Shown: positions 57,501 through 64,000 of the stretch, piece after piece
How positions within the stretch are numbered: the first letter of the stretch is position 1
Layout: every line of letters starts with the position of its first letter
DNA from: Leptobrachium leishanense
Taxonomy: Eukaryota; Chordata; Amphibia; Anura; Megophryidae
Length of the DNA stretch: 64,000 nt
Direction of reading: 5' to 3'
NCBI GenBank assembly: GCA_009667805.1
Contig: CM019075.1
Span: forward strand, 17,290,376-17,354,375
Translations under genes and position numbers: made by a program
Notes under the pieces: generated by a model
Told to the model about the DNA's origin: nothing
What the model saw: the letters and a program-made list of their open reading frames with translations, nothing else
Database searches by the model: none

Positions 57501-60500
57501 AGCAACACCCAGTGGAAGGAAGCAGGATGCTCTGAGGAAAGCTGCTGGCAGGAGCTGAAACGTCGACTTTGTGTTTTTTTTTTATAATTTTGTTTATTTG
57601 TTTTATCCAATAATAAATAAGAGCACTTCTCCAGTAAGTGTCCTTGGGCAAGACACCTAACGGTACATACTCGCCACCCAGGACATACTTGAAAACAAGA
57701 GAAATCTCAATGTATCCTTCCACAAAATGTGAGTTTTTGCCCTGGAGTGCTGTCATACTTGTTTGCATGCGCATGCGTTATTGGAGCTTAGTGACGGGCA
57801 CCATGCAGTGGATTGAAGGAAAGCATGACATACTTGGATTATATATACACACAAGCAGGCACTATTAAGCGATTCGGCCCTGGTGCATCCTCCACAGTAG
57901 ATACAGTTTCAACAAACTGAGGGCACTCGTGGGTCTTTACATAAAAGTCCAATCTTTATTATTAATGCGTCAACCTAAACCTTGATGGGTTTTTATAATC
58001 AAGATTGGGATTTTTTTGTGAAGACCCGTGAGTGGCCCTCAATTTGTTGAAAATACACTCACATGATTTCTAGAAGGAACTCGTGGGTGTTCATGTAGAA
58101 AATACTGTTACTTTATTTACAAACTCAGAATATACTCATGTTTTGCAGATTTTGCTGCTGTTTTCTGGAACGCTCACGTTCTGAATATATCTTTTTTTTT
58201 TTTTTTTTTTTCCCAGCCATCAAAAATCCAAGGACGGGAGAAATCCGATCCAAGTGAAATCTGTACATTACAAAACACCATCAAGGTAACAGAAAATAAT
58301 AAACGAGTATGAACGTTTCAAGGCTCCTGAAACACCGTTTTAAAACAGGAGCTCGGAGGCGAGTATTTGCATTCTCTTTATTACTCCTCCAGCAGCAAAG
58401 GAACATATAGGAAAAAAACTGTAGACCGCTCCCCCGCCACAACGTGGGGATCCCCTCCCTCATATAATGGGCTGTCCCAAGTCCATAAAAGGTCTGGTCA
58501 AGAGCGGCAAAATCATTTTCTTTGCTGCTCCAGCATCAGCAAGTTAAGTATTTTTTTCTTCCTTAAAGGGGTTTTTATTTCCATATTGCTCTAGATTAGA
58601 CTTGGTATTTCCTGCCTTAGGTTCCTGTCGGGACACGACTTACCCCGGCTCTAATAGCAGGGGTCATGTCCTGTTTTTCATTACTTATATCCCCTTTACT
58701 GTTAAGCTCACCGCTCGCTCTGATAACAGCGTTGTGGCGCTCTCCGGGCTCCTCCTTCCCCTCTGCTTTCACTGCGGCCTCTGTTTTCCTGCTCGCGGGG
58801 CATTGTCGGTCCGCAGCTGATGGTTTCACCCTGCGCACGGGGCCCGTCTCGTTCCCCGTGGCCTCCTAAGGTGACGTCAACATCTCGTGAGAGCTCGTCA
58901 ACGCTATCTTCGATCATATGCTCCGATCGCGGCCATTTCACCATGCTTCCCATCAGCACAGACTTGCTCCTGTCCCTCTGTGGATACACAAACTCCATGT
59001 GCCAACCCACAAATCGCCCTCCCCATCGGCGGAATCCGATTCCACCACAAGCTTCCTTGTAGGGCGGCTTCGGTGGACTCGGGGGCTTCCCACTCAACCC
59101 GATTTAAGATGTCTGGCTGGCACCAAAGATCACTCTGCCTCTTAGAAGGCGCCAATGTGACCATCGCTGCTGAGCGACGCAAGTCCACGCTCACCCGCAT
59201 AGACCCGCAACTTACCACACTGGCGTTCAAAGACCTGGGCGCCAAGACTCGAGGCCTGCTTTTCAGGGAGAAATTTATCAAAAATATGGGCACATACACT
59301 GGCACCTTTAACGTCGCCAGAAAAAGTGCAGGCAAACATCAAAAAGGTCTTCCCTTCCAACAGAGTTTTTGTAAGGGCCGACAGAGGCGGGGGCCGCTCT
59401 GCCGGCCATTCGGCTTTCGCCCAGACTGATAGAGGCTCCTTCCAGTCCTCCTCATTCCAGCCCATGGGTCCCCCTGGCCCCAAACCCGTTCTTGGCATGG
59501 TAGAGGCCTCAGGGGTCACAGGAGTGCATTCTATTCCAGATGCGCACCAGGTAAGCCTGCCAGTTATTATCTCACCTCTGTCGGTCTCGGTAGGGGGCGG
59601 GGTCCAGGGTTTCCTTCAGGCATGGCGCCGCATCACACTAGATCCCTGGATACTTCAGACTGTTCATGGGTTCCCTATAACCTTCTCGAATCTCCCCCCG
59701 TGAAAGCCTCCCTCTGCACTTCTAAGAAACCCAACCACATTGGTGCACGCTGAGGTGCTAGCCCTGGTCCGAAAGGGGGCGATAGAGGTTTCATGTCTCA
59801 ACGCCAAAGTTTGTCAGCACTCTATTTTTGGTCTCAAAAAAGGGGGGGTGGGCACACGGCCGGTGATCAATCGCAAGGACTTCAATCTCTGGATCGAGTA
59901 CAATCACTTACCCACCTACCCACCCTCAAGGACACTCTACAGAGGGGCGACTGGATGGTAAAGCTAGATCTAAAGGGGTGCCTACCTGATGTTCCCCATT
60001 GCGCCTGCCTCCCGCGCTTACCTATGATGCCAGTGCATGTGGCAGTTCACTTGCCTGCCTTTCAGCCTCACCTCTGCCCCCTGGTGTTTCACCACACTAC
60101 TAAAATCTGTGGTGGCATCACTTCGCGCCGGGGGGTCCACCTGATTATCTACTTGGACGACATTCTTATGTCGTCCTCAGTGGAGCTTCTGCTCCTCCAC
60201 CTCTCATGGATCATGTCACTCCTGCAGGAATTAGGGTTTCTGCTCTACGAGGAAATATCATTGCTGACCCCTACCCAGCGCATAGAATTTCTGGGTTTCC
60301 TAGCAGACTCCCTCTGCACGACCCTAGTCGTCCTGACCCTGAAGGTCCATGCCCTTCGGAAAGACGTAAAATCTCTCCCACGAGATGCTGCCTCCTTGCG
60401 CTCCCTGGCACAGATCATCGAAATCCTCTCTGCGACTCTACATTATCGGGCATTCCAGAGATCGAAGGCCCGTTTTCTCCAGGCCAATTCCAACTATTCT

Positions 60501-62687
60501 CAAAGGGTGACCCTAACGGACAGAGACAGACTAGACCTACGTTGGTGGCTGGGGGATTGATCCAGATGGAACTCTCGACCTGTGGTGGACCCATCTTCGA
60601 CCTTAACAATCGAATCCGACGCCAGCCGCATGGGGTGGGGGGGCCTGCTGCAGTTCGGCGGAACCAGGGGGGCTGCTGGTCGTCTCCTCAGGAGCTGACC
60701 ATCCATATCAATGCCCTGGAGTTCCGAACGGCTTTCTTCACTCTGCGCTGTTTTGTCCGGTCCTCTATCCATCGCTGTGTACTTTTGCGACTTGACAACC
60801 TATCCACGGTACGATACATCAACGCCGTGGGTGGCCTGCGGTCACTGGCCCTGTCGGACATGGCCGCCGAGCTATGGAGGTTCTGCCTGCAGAACCACTT
60901 GTTTGTGACGGCCCAGTTCATACCAGGCCTTTCAAACTACATTGCGGACTGATATTCCCGCTAGCGGCGACTGGCACCTCCTCCCGTTAGTGTTCCAGAA
61001 CCTCCTAGGTCTATGGGGGCTTCTCCACCTCGACCTCTTCATATCCCTCCTCAATCGGGAGCCAAACCCAGACGCGATGGCCACAGATGCCCTGCATCAA
61101 ACCTGACCACCGGGCCGACACTATGCCTTCCCTCCATTTCGTCTCTTGTGCAAGGTGTTGTCCGCCATTTGGGAACAGGCGGAGGTTGTATTAGTGGCTC
61201 CGTTCTGGCATACCAAAACTTGGTTCCCGGTACTGTTGGAACTGGCGACGGACTCCCCACGCGTCCTGCCCCTTCGCGATGACCTGCTGTTGGACACGGC
61301 GGGGCTCCCTCATCTGGTGACCGGCGACTGACCCTGCTGACGTGGTCGATTTCTGGCTGTCCTGGCGGGCCGGAGAAGTTTCGGAAAGGACTGCGGACTT
61401 ACTGTGACAATCCTGGGCCCCCGGTACGAGGGGGGGGGGGCATATGCCTCTGCGTTGGGGCCATTGGCACCGCTGGTGCTTGGGAGTGGACCGTGATTTC
61501 CTTACTGCTCCTGTGTATGGCGTGATGGACTTTTTTTTTTGTCTCTGTTTGACTCCGGGTTGGCCTTCCGTACGATTTAAAGTCTACCACTCGGCGATCT
61601 CGGCTGGGCACACCGGATTCAAAGGCGTTTCTGTGGGCTGTCACCCATTGGTTTGTCGGCTGCTTCATGGTGTTCGTTTGTCTCGTCCCCCTATGCGCAG
61701 GTACTCGTCGACCTGGGACATTTCTCTGGTTCTGTTTCCTCACAAACTGGCCTGATAATGACTATCTGTCCTTGAAACAGCTCTCAGCGAAGCTGTTGGT
61801 CCCGTTTTTTTTTGTTTAATTTCCTGTAAGGGAGTGAGCGTCGTTCGCAGTCTGGATTTCCAGGTCTGTTCTTTTACCCCGGCGGGGGTGTGTTTTAATG
61901 TCTCCCAGCGTACCAAGACCTCTACGGTTGGTGTTGTTCCCCTCCTTTCCGGGTGACCCTCGTTTGTGCCCGGTCCAGTGCCTCCATACTTATGAATCAC
62001 GTATGCTTACCCTGCATTCCGGTGCAGTTTCTCCGCTGTTCATCTAGTTTCGTGCTCTGCACGCCCTGGTGACTTCCACTACCCTGGCTCTTGGGCTCCA
62101 CGCTCGTAGAATTTTTCTATTTTCGGGGGGCGCACTCTGAGAGGGGCTGCGGCCTCTTCCGCCTCGGCGGCTGGTTCTTGCTTGGAGAATGTCATTAGGG
62201 TGGCGAATTGATCCAGAGGGTCGACCTTCCGCACGTTCTACTTTAAACCGGTTGTTTATATGGCGGATTCCTTGGTGCGTTGCACTTGCAAATCTGAGCC
62301 TACAAGCTCCTGTTTTAAAAGAGAATGCAAATACTCGCCTCCGAGTCCTTACTAAAATCCAAACTTTCCGTCAAGGGATAGGAAAATTTGGTAATTTTAA
62401 TTTTTTTTACGTTTTTACCTTTTTTAGTCTCCTTTTTATTTCTTACGGACGACGACCTGATTTAACATTCCTTTGCCGTATGTACAGGAGGCCCAAGATT
62501 GATGTGATTTTTATTTTGTAGGAGCTGAAGCAAAAACGGAACCAGGAGCTAGACGACCACCAACACCAACTCTCCATCTTGCAAGATGCGCATCGACAGA
62601 AATTGTCCGAGCTCACGCGGCGGCACAGAGAGGATCTCAAGGAGTACGAGGAGAGAATTGAGGAGCTGGAAGAGCAGTTGTCGCAAG
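33967..62687 (+). CDS. TRIP11: TRIP11 (GMAP-210 golgin), first six coding exons, 3' part outside window
   Basis: TRIP11 is a cis-Golgi golgin that tethers small curved vesicles and supports ciliary and secretory traffic. Six exons join in frame to give 276 residues of the N-terminus. Residues 1-38 ([20 protein letters not shown], then [18 protein letters not shown]) form the ALPS amphipathic helix, rich in Gly, Ser and Thr with bulky residues spaced as in human. Then come the conserved [20 protein letters not shown] coiled-coil start, a less conserved linker, [20 protein letters not shown] and the heptad-rich [20 protein letters not shown]. Human has about 1,979 residues, so roughly one seventh is present. 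Introns are large and transposon-rich; intron 4 (11.4 kb) holds a piggyBac and a PLE palindrome. The ATXN3-TRIP11 order matches other vertebrates. Confidence 0.96.
34354..35655. repeat. 41-bp minisatellite, array in TRIP11 intron 1
   Basis: About 31 copies of GACACCCGCACACCCTGAAT + ATATGGAGGAGCCCCTAAAAA, the same family as 32160-33300 but with more small deletions. It starts about 250 bases after exon 1. Confidence 0.95.
36256..36386. mobile_element. Dispersed hairpin repeat, copy 3
   Basis: ACTCAAACTCACGGTCCCCC left, TCAGAGTTTGACAGCCCTGA right, with CTACAATCCCCAGAATTC and GGGAATTGTAGTTCAGAAAC inverted inside. Confidence 0.65.
36387..36946. mobile_element. MITE family B copy, 560 bp
   Basis: Ends TTAGGCTAATGTCAGACGAA and TTCGTCTGACACGGGCCTTAA. 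Inside sits a common repeat fragment (CCCAGGACATACTTGAAAAC) also found at 57680. Confidence 0.8.
37650..37818. mobile_element. Short hAT-like MITE (GTGGTTCCCAACC family)
   Basis: CAGTGGTCCCCAACCCTGGA ... GGGTTGGGAAACACTG, with the CTGAGCAGCAAATCATATCA interior. Confidence 0.75.
38636..39505. repeat. 19-bp C-rich array in TRIP11 intron 1
   Basis: About 45 copies of CTCTCTTTCGCCCACCCCC with small length changes. The minus strand reads GGGGGTGGGCGAAAGAGAG, with G runs spaced for quadruplexes. All long frames (both strands) are repeat products. Confidence 0.95.
39753..40570. mobile_element. Probable hAT-derived element
   Basis: Left end TAGTGATGTCCAGATCC and right end AGATCGGGACATCCCTA are inverted. 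A short frame at 39856-40095 ([18 protein letters not shown]) may be a leftover of a transposase first exon. No clear 8-bp duplication. Confidence 0.5.
40685..40761 (+). CDS. TRIP11: TRIP11 exon 2
   Basis: 77 bases, acceptor CTTTTTCTAG, donor GTGAGT. Encodes [19 protein letters not shown] and SMLRSE, matching human IEAIHAILRSE at the end. Confidence 0.93.
40853..40963 (+). CDS. TRIP11: TRIP11 exon 3
   Basis: 111 bases, acceptor TTTCATTTAG, donor GTAGAT. Encodes [19 protein letters not shown] and on to YRNRLQQKE. Intron 2 is only 91 bases. Confidence 0.95.
41077..41235. mobile_element. Short hAT-like MITE, right end decayed
   Basis: CAGTGGATCCCACCTTGGTC start and CAGGTTTGCAGGATATGTGA interior as in 13475-13657. 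Confidence 0.6.
42479..42516. repeat. TA microsatellite
   Basis: (TA)n of about 18 units beside a foldback repeat. Similar tracts at 2570-2610 and 29503-29546. Confidence 0.9.
42527..43427. repeat. Giant foldback repeat 1
   Basis: Left arm from TACCATATGGTCACTTGTCC to CTGTTCCAGCTAGATAAAAT; right arm is the inverse from ATTTTATCCAGCTGGAACAG to GTCACCATATGGTAC, arms over 310 bp and highly similar. The inner part is also inverted (GGCGAGCGGG, AAAAGGGGTC) around a centre near 42975 with hammerhead-like GGCGAAAC blocks on both strands. Confidence 0.92.
43515..44665. repeat. Giant foldback repeat 2, nearly identical arms
   Basis: Arms of about 500-590 bp meet at about 44107 around AAACGCGGGTCTTAAGGT / AAAAAGACCCGCGTTTTG. 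Left markers ACAGTTCTTTCCTTGTAATC, GGTGACCAGGCTCCC and ATTTGGTGTCCCTGG each recur inverted on the right with few changes. The outer right arm lacks about 35 bases present on the left. No coding capacity seen. Confidence 0.93.
45090..45930 (+). repeat. Possible LTR-retrotransposon terminal sequence
   Basis: Contains AGCCCTATATATATTCTG (TATA-like), GTAAATAAACC (polyA-like) and then GAGGACTGGTGGCAGCG in two related halves (45580-45670, 45840-45910, both with GAGTCTAGGATAG). I could not identify paired LTRs or coding parts. Confidence 0.25.
45930..46050 (+). mobile_element. DIRS 3'-terminus fragment
   Basis: CCTAATACTCACCTTCGAGT and CCTTATTAAAATCAAAACTT resemble the right end of the DIRS element at about 62330-62390. 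Confidence 0.5.
46538..46804 (+). CDS. TRIP11: TRIP11 exon 4
   Basis: 267 bases, donor GTGAGC. The acceptor TTTTTCGAG is unusual in having G before AG, but the phase and protein match ([47 protein letters not shown]). The open frame that continues past 46804 is intronic. Confidence 0.95.
46805..48556. other. TRIP11: TRIP11 intron 4, left part
   Basis: No exon, RNA gene or identifiable transposon end recognised; repeated GTACATTC...CTCTCTAT phrases near 47335-47380. Confidence 0.4.
50599..52306 (-). pseudogene. piggyBac transposase (PGBD4-like), disrupted N-terminus
   Basis: The acidic N-terminus starts at 52306 ([20 protein letters not shown]), but an in-frame TGA stands at 52178-52180 after 42 codons. 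A frameshift near 51840-51855 separates the next part ([19 protein letters not shown]) from a long 422-codon frame. That frame has the DDD-catalytic blocks [24 protein letters not shown] and [10 protein letters not shown] and a C-terminal cysteine-rich domain ([27 protein letters not shown]). The domain order is intact and closest to Xenopus Uribo-like/PGBD4 transposases by memory. Two disruptions make it inactive. Confidence 0.93.
52806..53294. repeat. Series of perfect hairpins at the piggyBac right end
   Basis: Hairpins at 52806-52842 (TGGGTGCC...GGCACCCA), 52872-52907 (GTACTGAGTGCCACG...), 52985-53004 (ATGCCTCGATGTCGAGGCAT), 53025-53055 and 53187-53228 (both GGAAGCGATCCGATCGCTTCC) and 53237-53294 (CGTACCATGTACGTC...). 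These are subterminal palindromes of the transposon. Confidence 0.85.
53317..54418. other. TRIP11: TRIP11 intron 4, between piggyBac and PLE palindrome
   Basis: A C run at 53518-53530 and no recognisable gene or transposon end. Possibly an old LTR fragment (53640-53960), not supported by paired ends. Confidence 0.35.
54419..55965 (-). mobile_element. Second PLE family, left copy (minus)
   Basis: Leftward reading gives a cysteine segment ([16 protein letters not shown] at 55540-55640) and a GIY-YIG-like stretch with [18 protein letters not shown] (about 55430-55480), then a long 3' tail ending TAGGAGCAACACCC (54422-54443). RT is not present. Confidence 0.7.
55978..57514 (+). mobile_element. 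Second PLE family, right copy (plus)
   Basis: Inverse of the left copy: ACAAAGGCTACGATGTAGAT, ATATTAAGGGGAAAACCTAA, GTAGAAACATCAAGCAAACT, the GIY-YIG region (56392-56505) and tail ATAGGAGCAACACCCAGTGG. Frame breaks throughout. With the left copy it forms a 3.1-kb palindrome centred near 55970. Confidence 0.7.
57343..57372 (+). ncRNA. Hammerhead-like motif in PLE2 tail (degenerate)
   Basis: CTAATGA (core with G5 changed), extra A, GCC-TTAAAT-GGT, then GAAACGCATC. Same layout as the other PLE-associated motifs. Confidence 0.35.
57532..57564 (+). ncRNA. Hammerhead-like motif just outside the PLE2 palindrome
   Basis: CTGAGGA exact core, extra A, AGCT-GCTGGCAGG-AGCT hairpin, GAAA, CGTC. ACGT can form the minimal stem III with C at 57564 as the cleavage base. 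Stem I pairing is poor. Confidence 0.45.
57907..58052. repeat. Small inverted repeat
   Basis: TTCAACAAACTGAGGGCACT and CGTGGGTCTT on the left are mirrored by AAGACCCGTGAGTGGCCCTC and AATTTGTTGAA on the right. Confidence 0.7.
58217..58285 (+). CDS. TRIP11: TRIP11 exon 5
   Basis: 69 bases after a long T run and CCCAG; donor GTAACA. Encodes [20 protein letters not shown] + TIK, matching human [22 protein letters not shown]. Confidence 0.93.
59110..59500 (+). pseudogene. DIRS gag-like remnant
   Basis: [20 protein letters not shown], then [20 protein letters not shown] and, after a frame change near 59330-59370, a Gly/Arg/Ser-rich tail ([26 protein letters not shown]). This is the usual C-terminal half of DIRS gag. 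Confidence 0.65.
59740..60952 (+). pseudogene. DIRS reverse transcriptase - RNase H remnant
   Basis: [16 protein letters not shown] and [20 protein letters not shown] give the RT N-part. MVKLDLKG is RT motif A and [11 protein letters not shown] (YLDD at 60150-60161) the catalytic loop. RNase H blocks follow: [33 protein letters not shown] and [11 protein letters not shown]. Frame changes occur near 59960 and 60560, and motif A continues with altered residues, so it is inactive. Confidence 0.8.
61480..62270 (+). pseudogene. DIRS tyrosine recombinase remnant
   Basis: Scattered matches in several frames: [13 protein letters not shown] (about 61700), [20 protein letters not shown] (about 61876) and [20 protein letters not shown] + ANWSR (about 62140-62215), the last being the helix after the catalytic His/Arg box. 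Stops between them show decay. Confidence 0.65.
62522..62687 (+). CDS. TRIP11: TRIP11 exon 6
   Basis: 166 bases, acceptor TTATTTTGTAG, donor GTACTC, ends phase 1. Encodes [20 protein letters not shown] and [20 protein letters not shown] + LSQ, coiled coil. A DIRS element lies on each side. Confidence 0.95.
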
Positions 62688-62784
62688 GTACTCGCTCCCT
62701 CTTAACCACATCCACGGGGCTGCCGAGCAGGGGTTTCATTAATTTCAGATTTATTTTTATGAGCTCTCGCTGAGAATCACTAAT

Positions 62785-64000
62785 TTTAATACAAGTACTC
62801 AGAGGCTCCTATTGCATTCTCGTTTCTTGCTTTAATAACAGCAGCAAGTAGTAATGTCGAAACGTAACAGACATTAAGAAAAAAACATACTCTAACAATA
62901 GTATCTTCTAACCCCCCTGTCCCATCAGTATAGTCCATTGTTCCATGCCAGTCTATAAATAGGACTGAGCTCCCGCCATTTCTTCCTTTTTTTCTTGCTG
63001 CTCGGACAGATAAGTATTGCTTTATTATTGTTAGTCTGAGTTTTAATTGTATTTTGGGTTTATATTGTGTGTTCCGGTTGCCTGGCTTCAACCAAGGCTT
63101 CCGGAGTAGAGTTGAGAGACTTGGCGGCTTTCTCGCGGCTGCGGGAGGTCCGCCAACCCCTCTCTTAAAAAAGTTTGTCTAGCCGCTTTGTTTATGTGGC
63201 GTCTCGCGGCCATTACCAAGAGGCGGGGCGCATGCGCAGAGACTTCGCGCGCGTCCCTCAGTGTTGCGGCGGTTGCTAGGAGGCGGAGCGCAGGCGCATG
63301 GTCTTCGCGCGCTTTCTATACTCCCCTCGCGCTGCCTCACACGGTCTTCAGCATGCCGCTTCATAAGAACAAGCCGCAAGCATCCTCAAGAGGCCCTTCC
63401 CCTAACAGGGATTCAGAATCCGACGACAGCTCTGTCCATATGGCGGAACTATATGAAAAAGCAGGTATCAACCCTCCCACCCTTACCACCGCTGACCCTG
63501 CCATGTCTGACCCTAATAGATCCCTGGGGCCACAGATTCAGGCGTCTATAGAGACAGCTATCAGACTCGTTCACTCAGTCACTAAAAAAACGCTTTAACC
63601 GAGGCCAGAAATGAGATTAATCCGGTTAATCCGGTAACTGATATGGGCACATCCCTCACTGCTGTGAAGCCCACTGATGCTCCCTTGGTCACCACCATGG
63701 GGAAACAGCCCGTTCAAGATAAAAAGCGCAGGGCTGGAGGGACTGGCATACCCGCAACAATGCCCGGGGAAGTCATGTCGGGGGCACAAGTATCCAAAAA
63801 GCGCTCACATAAATCGCACCATGCAATTGTTGACACCCCTAAAAGGGTTAAAGCTTCTGATTCCTCTAGGGCTGTATCTCGCCCGAGCACATCTCGTGAG
63901 CAGGAAACTTTCTCTGATGAAGAATATCAGAAGCAAGAGGAGCTAGAGGTTTACGCCTCGGATGAGGATTTTAATGAACAAGCAGTTCCCCCTAATCCAA
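62785..64000 (+). mobile_element. Second DIRS-type element, 5' part (continues beyond window)
   Basis: Left end AGTACTCAGAGGCTCCTATT then GCATTCTCGTTTCTTGCTTT resembles the left end at 58347-58390. A 5'UTR and a gag-like frame from 63353 follow. It lies just after TRIP11 exon 6, in intron 6. Confidence 0.7.
63353..64000 (+). pseudogene. DIRS gag, single frameshift, partial at window end
   Basis: ATG at 63353 opens MPLHKNKPQASSRGPSPNRD, acidic and Ser-rich, then MAELYEKAGINPPTL and a stop at 63596. After the A7 run (63584-63590), another frame stays open to the window edge with KKRRAGG, KKRSHKSHH and SREQETFSDEEYQKQEELEV. A single-base length change in the A run explains the break, so this copy is younger than the one in intron 5. 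Confidence 0.7.

Larger units (their letters stand above)
58317..62400 (+). mobile_element. DIRS-type retrotransposon, full-length but degenerate, TRIP11 intron 5
   Basis: Inverted ends: GGAGGCGAGTATTTGCATTC (58352-58371) and GAATGCAAATACTCGCCTCC (62323-62342). Between them, in order: a gag-like part (about 59110-59500), RT (59740-60560), RNase H (to 60952), a pol C-terminal part (61000-61330) and tyrosine-recombinase remnants (61480-62270). This order is that of DIRS1-group elements. Several frames and stops are needed to read it. Confidence 0.85.

Overview
This window is vertebrate nuclear DNA, most likely from a frog or other amphibian. The amphibian call rests on the transposon mix: Tc1 with long IR/DR termini, piggyBac, DIRS tyrosine-recombinase retrotransposons, Penelope-like elements (PLEs) with a GIY-YIG domain, several hAT families and many hairpin MITEs, with compact multi-exon genes spread between them. 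I cannot name the species.

Three genes lie on the + strand in the conserved vertebrate order NDUFB1 - ATXN3 - TRIP11 (in human 14q32.12 the same three run in this order on one strand, with CPSF2 divergent upstream). NDUFB1 (coding exons 7381-7520 and 8701-8737) encodes a 58-residue complex I accessory subunit. ATXN3 (11204-27870) is complete: 11 coding exons with GT/AG junctions in phase, 354 residues, Josephin catalytic residues Cys14, His119 and Asn134, three UIM-like motifs and only three glutamines where human ATXN3 carries its disease repeat. TRIP11 (GMAP-210) starts at 33967; its first six coding exons are here (to 62687) and the gene runs off the right edge. A CpG-rich stretch around 600-1060 is the probable NDUFB1 promoter and perhaps a shared promoter with a leftward CPSF2.

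Region by region: 1-2340, three minisatellites and the promoter; 2439-7228, two PLE copies in opposite orientation (an imperfect palindrome) carrying nested solo LTRs and another insertion; 7.4-8.9 kb, NDUFB1; 9.5-10.9 kb, nested MITEs; 11.0-27.9 kb, ATXN3 with intronic hAT elements, minisatellites and a hammerhead-bearing foldback; 29.9-31.7 kb, a complete but dead Tc1 element with a MITE inside its transposase; 32.2-35.6 kb, one 41-bp minisatellite family on both sides of TRIP11 exon 1; 38.6-39.5 kb, a C-rich 19-bp array; 42.5-44.7 kb, two giant foldbacks; 48.56-53.31 kb, a piggyBac element bounded by TTAA; 54.4-57.5 kb, a second PLE palindrome; 58.3-62.4 kb, a degenerate DIRS element; 62.8 kb to the end, the start of a second DIRS element.

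The most interesting recurrent signal is that several foldback or palindromic repeats carry hammerhead-ribozyme-like cores (CTGANGA, short hairpin, GAAAC, GTC). The best one, at 25409-25441, matches the canonical core at every conserved position and has a very short stem III, as described for PLE-encoded hammerheads. The other copies deviate at one or more positions. No array looks like CRISPR, and I recognised no rRNA or tRNA gene.
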